From Lactuca virosa (taxonomy: Eukaryota; Streptophyta; Magnoliopsida; Asterales; Asteraceae): DNA of 64,000 nucleotides. The translations under genes and the position numbers were made by a program. Shown here piece by piece: positions 11,218 to 20,065 of this stretch. The stretch covers positions 245,067,043-245,131,042 of the forward strand of contig CAKMRJ010005523.1 of NCBI GenBank assembly GCA_928212115.1. Direction: 5' to 3'. Every line of letters starts with the position of its first letter. Within the stretch, counting starts at the first letter, position 1. The notes below the pieces were generated by a model that did not search any database, had not been told where the DNA came from, and worked only from the letters and a program-made list of their open reading frames with translations.

Positions 11218-12122
11218 AAGTTCCAATGTATAGCAGAACGAATAAGAAGAATCAAATTAGGCAGAAGGATAAAAGTTTCTCAAATCTGAAAAGATGGGAG
11301 AGTACTTTAGTATCATGTTTAATGGTCATCTTAAAGAGTATGAGACCATATCACAATTCATCCTCTAAGTGCATTCTGATAGCTAAGAAGAGAAGTCATG
11401 AATTGTTGAAGTGGTCAAATCAAGAAGATGAGTCATACTTCGTTCCAAAACAAATCTTAGAGACATACTCCAAGATTGTAATTTGAGTGAAACATCTTAA
11501 AGAAGGTTTATAACACTTGTCAAATGTAAGAGTAAAAGTTTTCTACTCTTGTACATTTGAAATTGGTAAGTTGTGATGTTTTGGATAAAACAAAGACCAA
11601 CTAAGGCCAATTGTGTGAAGTGTTTGTCTTGATTAAGAATCCACACTACTTCTTGAATATTTGGCAAGAAAGTCTTATTGGTCAAGAAGACAGTGGGAGT
11701 CTAAAAGATCCTGAAATGGTTTCAAGAACTAATCAAGAATAAAACCTGTATTTCATCACTAGCACACAACTAGAGGTTTATAACCTATCGTGTTGACATT
11801 TCTGTGCCCATTCCATTTAAGTTGGCTATAACATTTGAGTTCTACATGTTCTCAATTGTTTGCATAACTACTTGGAAGCAATGGCAGACCCTTGTGCTGC
11901 CAGGTGGCAAGAGGTTAAGATTGCACAAGTTCAATCCATATGAGTTAGGATTTGTCACTAACCTAGTCTTGTGATTATGGTTTTGACAAATTCACGTGGA
12001 TAAGAACACATACACCATAAAATCTAAGGGTCATAAGGTTTCTCTTCGATTCATGAAAATGATGGTGAGGAAACACTTCCACCAAGTAGATTTTAAGTAA
12101 GATAGCAATTGTAATCTTTGCA

Positions 12123-12254
12123 TTCTCAAAGTCGTTAAGTGGAGCGTGCATGGTTATCAGGCACACTAACATGGACTTATGAGAAATGACAAAAATCTAA
12201 ACAATTGAGACTATGATTACGGCATCCCTTTTCATAGTTCTGAAATTGTTTAGA
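12123..12254 (+). other. Type 1 and type 2 hairpins of B
   Basis: Type 1 (12123-12185) keeps TTCTCA/TGAGAA and AAGTC/GACTT arms, but its loop has GGTTATCAGG, which breaks the GGTTAACC palindrome. Type 2 (12196-12254) has TCTAAACAATT/AATTGTTTAGA-like arms and loop TTACGGCATCCCTTT. Confidence 0.8.
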
Positions 12255-12643
12255 CACACCTGTGAGCTGTCTAAAATAAGGTTTATGATTTTGATAAAGT
12301 CTTATCAAAGCAATCTAGTATCAGAAATATGAACTTTGGTAAGAAAGTCAATAAAGTATTGACTTCTAGAAGTCCAACTGTTTTCTGGATACATGTTAAA
12401 GCTAGTGGGAGCATGAGTGTTATGCTAATAATCATCATGTTAGTAGGAGCATGATAATTATGATAAGTATTACAAGTTAGCAATGTTAATTATAGAAAAC
12501 AAAAGTTTCAATTCATGAGGTTGCAGGGGTTGAAAAAGTTGTTTTGCTATAATTAAGGGAGAGGGTATTATACTTCATGTCAATTCTAAAGGCTTAGAGT
12601 GAGATTTTAAGCTTAGATTGAGATTTTAATCATCTTTAGTCAA

Positions 12644-12646
<3 letters not shown>

Positions 12647-12712
<66 letters not shown>
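12647..12712. repeat. (TA)n microsatellite, about 32 units
   Basis: An uninterrupted AT run lies in the copia interior. In C the same place has only GGATATATATATG, so the expansion is specific to B. Confidence 0.97.
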
Positions 12713-12714
<2 letters not shown>

Positions 12715-12758
12715 TTTCATGTTGGATTGGTTCAACTTAAGAAAATTCTATATATTGC

Positions 12759-12815
12759 GTTCTCAAAATTCGATTATGATTACGACATCCCTGTTCATAG
12801 TCAAATTTTGAGAAC
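12759..12815 (+). other. Type 2 hairpin of B (last one)
   Basis: GTTCTCAAAATTCGATTATGA pairs with TCATAGTCAAATTTTGAGAAC (about 18 of 21 pairs). The 15-nt loop is TTACGACATCCCTGT. Confidence 0.85.
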
Positions 12816-14453
12816 ATGGCAAATAAAAAATATTGTAGCAAAAGACTGGTCTAGAATCATGTCTTTACGTCAGACATCATGAATCGTGTCCCATTTGCTT
12901 TGGGTACAGGAACGATTGCATGTGGTATAATATTCATCCTTTCTAAATTTTCCAAATGCCCGGGGGCATTAAGAGGAAAATATCTAGAATTGGATATGAC
13001 TAAAGTGATTAAGCAATTGTCGAGGACAATCTAAGGCTTTACCAAAGATTGGTTGCTCAAGGACAGTTGGAAGTATAGTGTTAACTTTGGAAGGACCATA
13101 TTGACCTAATCTGAAAAGAGGCAACTCTTGTTCAGAAGGGGTAGTCAAAATGGGAATATGGAGTTGTCTCCATAGGTGGAAGTTATCTGTGTAAGATTAG
13201 AAAAACTTAATGCAAGAAGCATGTTCAAAGCTATGTACTTTGAATATGAGACTTAGTTTCCATGAAGTTGATCTTCATTGGAATGCCCTGTAATGATTGT
13301 TGACAAGTTTTATAACTTTGTACACATTCATTACAAGAGGGTCAGTGCATATAAGTTTAAAATCTAAACATATTTCGATTAATGATAGGAATTTGGAATT
13401 CTTACATTTTTTCGATAACGATTTGGGAGTGTGAAAAGAGAATCATTGAAATTATGTTCAATCGATCTAGTTCACAAAGTAAGGATCATAGACAAACATA
13501 GAGTGCATACTTGGTGTATGGCAAAGCTATTGTTTAAGAAAAACATAGTGTACATGCTTGGAGCATGGGACAACTAGTGTTTTTAATTCAAGTATAAAGT
13601 TGATAAAACCGAAACAATGAATAATGAGTAATCAATATGGTGATAAATAAAAGTGTTTATTTATATTCATAGGGTTTGATACCATATTTGATTCATTTAT
13701 TCTTGTGTTTCACTTTGCATGTTTTAACTTCCAGAATAACTAAGTCGCTCTTCCTGAATGATTAAGTTATTCAAACCATCCACAGTCGGTCATATGTTGG
13801 AAGTAGATATGAATCAAGACTATCATGGGTTGGTTTGTAGAGGTCCAAGTTGGTGGACAAAGTGGTGCTACAACACTCATGAGTGCTCATAAGTTCTGAG
13901 TATTGGATTCAACCCGCGCTCATTTGAATCACTTCATGGATTTTATCACGAGTGATCATGAGACGATAATATCTTATATTCTTCAAACCTAGAGATATGA
14001 GTTGTTACTATGAGTTGGTTATACATTGATTGCACGAAAACGCATTTGGTAACTCGATGTTATAAAACGTGCCTTTGTGTATGATTCAACAAGTAGTAGA
14101 ACAAGCCATATGAGTCGAAGTTTATCCATTCCTTTTACCTTCGGGATAAAAGCGATATCTGTGGTCCCCTCGATGATTTAGCGATGACACATGTGAGTGC
14201 TTGGCCAAGCCAGGACTGATTTGATTTGTTCAATCAGTCAGTCATCATAAATCGAAAATCGGGAAACAACAAATGGACAGAGAGAATGATTATAATCCAT
14301 GTCTCAGTCCATATGATATCTAGAATGGAGGAATATATGATCCCTTATCTAATGGAAAAGTCATTGACAAGGTCAGAGTTCGACAACGGCTTTAAGAGCT
14401 ACGATTGCCAGTTAGGTTTTGAAGTCATACTCAATAATAGTTTTAGACTTATC

Positions 14454-14465
14454 CAAGTGGGAGAC
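14454..14465 (+). other. Polypurine tract of B
   Basis: CAAGTGGGAGAC lies immediately before the second LTR. Confidence 0.85.
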
Positions 14466-15217
14466 TATTGGATTAATGTCTAAGTCCATAACTATATTTG
14501 GTATGTACTTGACCCGACCCGGCATGGTCCTTTTGGGTTGCACTTCACCGGCACAATTTATATGGATAGTCTTTTGAGAATAGTATATTTATGATTTATA
14601 TTAATATATTATAAGTTCTAATATATTAATATGGAATCATATTATTTAATTAGTATTGATCAAGAATTAATTTAGAATTAATTAAGTGATCAAAAAGAAC
14701 TAATCAAATATGGACTCTTATATATATGGAATGGGCCAAGTTCATTTAGGTTGGGCTAAGCTTTCATGGATGGTCCATGGAGCTTTTAACCCATGGATCC
14801 TATGTAAATGAAAGGTCATGGGTATTAGGGTTTACATGGATGTAACCCTAATCCTCCATAATATATAAAGGGGTCCTTGGCTCACAAAATTGGCACAAGT
14901 GTGTGAAAATAAGAGTGGGCCGATTTTAGTGTGCATACATATTCTCTCAAGTTCTTCCAAGGTGTTTTGGTGATTTGTGATTCCATTTGAGGCTTCCACA
15001 CTATTGGGGCTAAGCTCTTAAAGCTTGAAGACATCAAGCTACATCAAAAGGTATGTCATCTAACTAGAACTTTGTAGTATAGGTGCTTCATAATATGCTA
15101 GTTAGGATGAAACCTTGGAATAGTTAATATTTGCATGTATAATAGAGAAAACATAGATCCAAGGTTTATAGGGTTGCATGTACACCATAGGAGTGTTAGA
15201 ATGCTCATAACCCAACA
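14466..15217 (+). repeat. Second LTR of B (752 bp)
   Basis: It starts TATTGGATTAATG (the canonical TG is mutated to TA) and ends ATAACCCAACA. TACCG and host gypsy sequence follow. Confidence 0.92.
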
Positions 15218-15450
15218 TACCGTTGGAGGATATTCAGGTTGACAGCAGCCTGAATTACATCGAGAGACCAGTTGCGATCTTGGATCGGAAGACGAAGACC
15301 TTGAGGAACAAGGTGGTTCAGCTAGTGAAGGTGCATTGGCAGCACCAGAAGGGTTCGGAGTGGACATGGGAGACCGAGGAGGAGATGAGGGAGCATTATC
15401 CGGAGTTATTTTCAGATTCTGTAGCAGCAGACTTCGAGGACGAAGTCTAA
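15218..15450 (+). pseudogene. Gypsy element F: C-terminal end of pol
   Basis: It completes the integrase C-terminus interrupted at 10439: LEDIQVDSSLNYIERPVAIL, then the tail KVVQLVKVHWQHQKGSEWTWE, and ends REHYPELF with a short acidic stretch before TAA. The tail resembles the end of Tekay/Del-like chromovirus polyproteins. I cannot see a full chromodomain, so the lineage assignment is tentative. The stop is followed at once by the polypurine tract and LTR. Confidence 0.88.
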
Positions 15451-15454
15451 GATA

Positions 15455-15466
15455 AGTGGGGGAGAG
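15455..15466 (+). other. Polypurine tract of gypsy F
   Basis: AGTGGGGGAGAG lies just before the LTR start TGTAACGCC. Confidence 0.88.
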
Positions 15467-15524
15467 TTGTAACGCCCCGTTCCTGGTATGCATTTAAAAC
15501 ATTATTTTTCTTCTTATTTTAGAA

Positions 15525-15630
15525 GCTACTCAACGAGTCAGTGGCCCTAACTCGTCGTGTAGCAGCGGGTCAGCACGTGGAGTTGGCGTGGCGACTCGAC
15601 GAGTCCATATTCCGGACTCGGCGAGTCCTC
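15525..15630. repeat. Palindromes upstream of the LTR 1 TATA box
   Basis: Two degenerate copies (CTCAACGAGT, ACTCGTCGTGT) and two perfect ones (GACTCGACGAGTC, GACTCGGCGAGTC) lie within 150 bases of TATTTAAA. LTR 2 has four perfect copies in the same position. Confidence 0.88.
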
Positions 15631-16237
15631 CAGTCTGGATGAAGCCCTAATTTTCAGGGAGTGTACCCTATTTAAACACCATTATAGCCCCAAACCAGCC
15701 TCCTTCACCTCTCAGAGACTTATTCCCAAAACCCTAGCCTCCTTGAAGTGTGTGTGAGTGATCTTTGCTCTTGTGAAGGAATCTTGGTGCATTGTTGAGC
15801 AAAAAGAAGAAGGAGAAGGTAGAAGAACTCAAGGAAGAAGAAGTAGATCCAGATTATACTCCTCTTTAGCCATCCTTTCTGGTAATAAAGCTTTCATCTT
15901 GGTTATTGTATTGCTAGATCTAGTTTGTCCCTAAATTGATGGTTTTGAGCTCAAAAACCCCAAATACCTAGTGATGAAGCTTTGTAATCAAGCCAGATCT
16001 CGGATCTAGCCTCTCTTGAGTTCCAGGAGCTCAAGAAGGCCACCTTTTTGGCAGCCATGGCTTTGTCCTAGACAAGTAACCCCCATAATAGCCAAGTTTG
16101 AGTGTTATTGCTTCATTACATCATAGATACACGTAAAGTTAGAAACTTTACGTGTTCAGATTGTCCCAGAAACCCAGATCTATGAATTGGATGCACTAAA
16201 ACTGATTAGAATCGACTGAATAGAAACTGCATGCAAA

Positions 16238-16675
16238 GGACTCGGCGAGTCGTTCTTCTGACTCGGCGAGTCAGGTCGCGAGTCTTAGATTCCCTGTTCA
16301 GTAGTAGCGAGTCTGTTTAGTGAGTGGAGTAAAGACTCAGTGAGTTAAGACATGGATCTGAGTGTAGAGGGACTCGGTGAGTCTACGCCCTGACTCGGCG
16401 AGTCCAAGGCAATCTCCTTACCCGTAAGAACAGACTCGACGAGTTGTTCATACAACTCGGCGAGTCACAGACTGGACGTGTTCTTATGTTGAAGGTGAAC
16501 TCGACGAGTTGATCATACAACTCGGCGAGTCGGATGAAGGTTGGCAGGATATCAGTAAAGAAGGAGAACTCGTCGAGTTTTGGTTAAACTCGACGAGTAG
16601 AGTCGGGAAGGGGAGTAGAAGGAAAGATAGGGACTCGACGAGTTGACGGCCCAACTCGGCGAGTCAGGTCAACGG
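16238..16675. repeat. Array of paired ACTCGNCGAGT palindromes, transcribed part of LTR 1
   Basis: About twelve copies occur, mostly in pairs 8-12 bases apart, such as ACTCGACGAGTTG...CAACTCGGCGAGT at 16434-16464 and 16498-16531. Each unit is an 11-bp palindrome with a free middle base, and neighbours can also pair with each other. Confidence 0.92.
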
Positions 16676-16892
16676 ATTGTTGACTTTGACCAGGGGGTAA
16701 AATAGTCATTTTACCCTAAGATTAGTTATCAGTGTCTGATTAAGTGTCTTTTGGGAATTATAGCCGGGGAGTTATCGGAGCAGCAGTCAGACAGTTTCCG
16801 AGCAGCATTTCAGCAGCCAGCCTTACGAGGTGAGTTTTCCTTCCTGTAGGAACGGGTCTACGACCACAATGTCGGCCCGTTTAGTTAGCAGT

Positions 16893-17310
16893 AGTTCCGG
16901 ACTACAGTCCGATGAAGTAGTTCAGTATGCTTGGTGTCTTTGTGATACAGGCATGGTATGTGTTATGTGTTCCGGACTATGGTCCGATGCGGTACGCAGT
17001 ATATGTGTTCATATTATATGCTATGATTATGTTATGCTATGTTCAGTCAGTTCCGGACTTCGGTCCGATGCAGTGGGCAAGGCCCTAGTCAGTTCCAGAC
17101 TTCGGTCCGATGCAGTTCCGGACTTCAGTCCGATGCAGTGGGCAAGGCCCTAGTTAGTTCCGGACTTCGGTCCGATGCAGTGAGCAAGACCCTATTTAGT
17201 TCCGGACTTCGGTCCGATGCAGTGGGCAAGGCCCTAGTTAGTTCCGGACTTCGGTCCGATGCAGTTCCGGACTTCGGTCCGATGCAGTGGGCAAGGCCCA
17301 GTATGTGCTT
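16893..17310 (+). repeat. Tandem array of GGAC(TTCG)GTCC hairpins in LTR 1
   Basis: A ~42-bp unit (TTCCGGACTTCGGTCCGATG plus GCAGTGGGCAAGGCCCTAGT) repeats with variation. Five copies have a perfect CGGAC-TTCG-GTCCG hairpin; others carry loop TACA, TATG or TTCA on the same stem. The GGGC-AAG-GCCC part is a second small hairpin. Open frames of ~107 codons across it are by-products of the repeat. Confidence 0.9.
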
Positions 17311-17740
17311 ATATGTGCTTAAGCTTCGTGCTTACAGTTTCAGTTTTGGTTTCAGGTACTTCAGCTAGCAAAGGGAAGGGCTTGGGATGATGGCATGACA
17401 CACACCACAATTTAGCCTGGGAGTTAGACTCTGATATTTTGATATGATCTTGACACTATTTTCGATTTGATAATTTATTATGACATTTGAGATACACGAT
17501 TCATGGTTTTTATCTTTTGATATTTGATATTATGGTTTAGTAATGTTTTTCAAACAAAAATTTTTGGGTTGTATTTTTGGGATGTTTAAGCGTGATCAAG
17601 CACCTCATTATATTTTTCATCATCTGATTATGGGGATACTCTGATGTTTAAACTCTTTTGAAAACAAATTGTAATAACTTAATGATTTTAAATGTTTTAA
17701 AAAGTTCAAATTTGGCATGATTTTTATGGATGTTACAAGT

Positions 17741-17753
17741 TGGTATCAGAGCC
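17741..17753 (+). other. Primer-binding site after LTR 1 (tRNA-Met)
   Basis: TGGTATCAGAGCC lies three bases inside LTR 1. Confidence 0.92.
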
Positions 17754-18484
17754 TTGGTTTGAGTGAATTGGAGGAAACACTCATGTGTATCCAATCTCAA
17801 ACTAAGGACAAGAATTTTAAAATAGTTTTCAAATTAATAAAGGAGGATGCAAGTGTACGATCAGCCGGAGCCAGTAAGTAGACCCCAAAATACCTTACGG
17901 ATTATTTGATTTATGTGATATGTTATAATAACATGCTAGTACTAGGCTAGGGATCTTCAGGAATTGCATGATAGAATTTCCTGATTATATGATGCCTGAT
18001 AGCCTAGGGTTTTTCCTTATATGAAATTGACATCATTACTGTAGCTGCTTAGTATATACATTACAAATGTACATAATTAAGATCTTATAGCCTGATAATG
18101 TTTGTTTTGGCCTTATTTCCTTTTCTTTTTTGATGAAGGGCTTAGGGTAGGATCAGGTATTCGAAAGTCTATAGGGTCCAATGTTATGTATGGTTAGCAT
18201 ACACTAGTGCTGCGGGGTTGGTGAAAGTTTCATGGATGGGTTGTGTGGGATCAGTCCACCAGTTATGAGATGTTTAGCCTTCCTCTAGGAGTGAGGGATT
18301 GAGCGCATTCCATGCCTACGTATAGTGTAGGGCGTTGTGATGATACTTGAGATATGGGCCCGTACTACTGAAAGCACAAGACCTATACGCGTAGCAAGGA
18401 AGTCACAACCCCTAGGGTTTTGTTGGGAGTTGGTTCCGGGATTATTATATGGAGTATCTGATATCTTCCTGGTATATTTTCAGC
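17754..18484 (+). other. Gypsy 5' leader
   Basis: This is non-coding sequence between the primer site and gag. I see no conserved structure or open frame worth naming. Confidence 0.6.
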
Positions 18485-19730
18485 ATGGTGGTTACTCGAC
18501 GATTTGTGACTAGATCCGGGTCAGGATCAAGAGGCGGCGGATAGGAGGCACCAGCAGTGCCCGAGACTATCGGCCATATGGGTCCAGACGATATGGACGT
18601 CAGGATTCAGGAGATCCTGCATGATGAGGTTGTTGCGATGTTCCGGGCTCAGTTACCGGAGATGTTTGGGTCTATCAAGACCGCCATGATGGAGTATTTT
18701 GATGAGCGTTATGCAGCCCTCACTGAGACGGCTGCCGCAGTAGCTACAACGACTGTAACAACGTCAGGGGGAGGAGCTAGTCGGGCATTCCAGTATCGGG
18801 AGTTCGATAACACGAGGCCCCTGACTTTTTATGGGACTCAGGACCCCATCAAATCCATGAGGTGGCTTTCTGACGTGGAGGAGTGTTTCTTCACATGTTC
18901 ATGTCCTACTGACCAGAAGGTCAGATGTGCCCTGAACCTACTGAGGTCCGGGGCAAAGGACTGGTGGAGTTTGATGACTGGATCTTACACGGATGATCAG
19001 AGAGCTGCGGTTACATGGGAGCAGTTTAGGGATATGTTCCGCGCCCGCTACATTCCACGGGTCGAGAGGGAACGGTTAGCTCAGGAGTTCTTGGAGTTGA
19101 GACAGGATGGTGAGACGGTGACAAAGATCACACGTATGTTCACGGAGAGGACGATGTTCTGCCCGTAGTTTGCTTCTGAGCAGGCTCAGATGACATGTTA
19201 TCTGAGCATGCTCAAGACTGACATCCGACAGTTTGTGGCGACCCAGCGTTGTGATACGCTTCTGGATTTACAGGAGGCCGCTAGGCGGCGTGAGTTAGAG
19301 ATTGAACTGCAGTTGAGGGAGCAGCAACAGGCCCCGACATAGTCACAACCGGCACCAAAGTGGTCTAAGACCGCTAATTCTAGGTCGGGAGGCCAGTATG
19401 GCCGCGCTTGTGGCAAGTGCGGGAAGGGTCACTTTGGGGTTTTCAAATCGGGTAGCGTGTGCCGCAAATGCGGCAAGGAGGGGCACTTTGTGCGGGATTT
19501 CCGCCAGCCAGCCATGGTTCAGGATATGAGGATATGATATCACTGTCATCAGGTTAGTCACGTGAAGACCAACTGTCCATAGCCCGCTGCCACGCCGACG
19601 CAGGCTCCAGCGCCAGCTACACTGAGGATTACTGACAGGAGTCAGGGTAGAGCAGCGCCCCCTAGGGCTCAGGGACGCACCTTCCAGCTTACAGCAGAGG
19701 AGGCCAGGGCAGCACCAGACGTGGTTGCTG
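18485..19730 (+). pseudogene. Gypsy gag, with several in-frame stops
   Basis: One reading frame runs from ATG at 18485 (MVVTRRFVTRSGSGSR...) to the candidate intron. The Gag domain is clear: YREFDNTRPLTFYGTQDP, MRWLSDVEECFFTC, RSGAKDWWSLMTGS, VTWEQFRDMFRARYIP and RLAQEFLEL. Decayed zinc knuckles follow (CRKCGKEGHFVRDF, with the last Cys replaced by Phe, and a partial CHQVSHVKTNC). In-frame stops lie near 18542, 19166, 19340, 19536 and 19580; several are TAG where CAG is expected. Gag would form the capsid and bind RNA. This copy cannot make it, although the frame itself is otherwise intact. Confidence 0.9.
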
Positions 19731-19798
19731 GTATGTTTCTATCCCTTATCTTACTGATTATATCTGTTTTATGCTTATATGCTTGTACCTGTGATTAG
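19731..19798 (+). other. Candidate 68-bp intron between gag and protease
   Basis: The sequence GCTG|GTATGTTTC...GTGATTAG|GTACGTTTT has a GT donor and an AG acceptor behind a T-rich tract. Removing it joins ...DVVAG to TFLVNSLPALVLFDSGAS in frame. Its length is not a multiple of three. If it is retained, gag reads on into a very hydrophobic ~20-residue tail (starting MFLSLILLI) and stops at the TAG that is itself the splice acceptor. Inference from sequence only. Confidence 0.7.
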
Positions 19799-20065
19799 GT
19801 ACGTTTTTAGTGAACTCCTTACCTGCTTTGGTATTATTTGACTCGGGGGCGAGTCGGTCGTTTGTATCTCAGACATTTAGTAGGGAGTTCAGTTTGCCAG
19901 TAGGAGAGCTAGAGTGTCTGTTGCGAGTCTCTATCGCCAACGAACACGGGGTTTCCGCTTCTTCAGTCTATCGGGGTTGCGTGTTGGAGATCTTCAGGGT
20001 ATCTTTCCCGATAGACTTGATTCTGATTCCCATGGGGGATGTATGTGTGATTGTGGGTATGGACT
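19799..20065 (+). pseudogene. Gypsy protease, truncated by LTR 2
   Basis: This is an aspartic protease. The active-site motif VLFDSGASRSFVS is intact, followed by the flap region and the conserved end DVCVIVGMD. It is cut at 20065 by LTR 2 exactly where the next residues (usually DWL) should come, so no reverse transcriptase follows here. In an intact element this protease would process the polyprotein in the virus-like particle. The missing continuation and the orphan pol at 233-15450 look like two parts of a tandem or permuted arrangement. Confidence 0.9.

Larger units (their letters stand above)
11218..14465 (+). other. Interior of B: 3' half of a copia element, pol relic
   Basis: It aligns by eye with 59889-63177 of C. 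Integrase-like wording is barely traceable near 11220-11480, and nothing is translatable over any useful length. It contains a TA microsatellite, the downstream hairpins, and the polypurine tract AAGTGGGAGAC at its end. The open frames of 60-86 codons here are not conserved between the copies. Confidence 0.75.
10440..15217 (+). mobile_element. Copia complex B: one LTR, a host duplication, then a 5'-truncated copy
   Basis: A copia LTR (10440-11180) is flanked on both sides by TACCG, as a solo LTR would be. It is followed by about 36 bases of the gypsy host ending ...CAGCCTGAA (11181-11217). The sequence then jumps into the interior of the same copia family, runs through the polypurine tract to a second LTR (14466-15217) and meets TACCG plus the same host sequence again. 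The primer site, leader and gag are absent. The interior matches the 3' half of C. The LTRs differ at about five positions plus an 11-bp indel. Confidence 0.9.
15468..17737 (+). repeat. Gypsy LTR 1 (shared between two interiors)
   Basis: The 2270-bp repeat begins TGTAACGCCCCG and ends ATGGATGTTACA. It has a polypurine tract on its left and a primer-binding site on its right, so it serves as the 3' LTR of the pol at 233-15450 and the 5' LTR of the gag at 18485. TATTTAAA at 15669-15676 is the likely TATA box. ACTCGNCGAGT palindromes flank the TATA box, and a hairpin tandem array lies at 16893-17310. Confidence 0.88.

Noticed and set aside
16238..16675. CRISPR array
   Set aside because: Short palindromes with irregular spacing in a plant LTR; no constant repeat-spacer length and no cas genes.
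16830..17368. Two ~108-codon genes with repeated residues
   Set aside because: The frames only reflect an LTR tandem repeat with unit length divisible by three; no domain.
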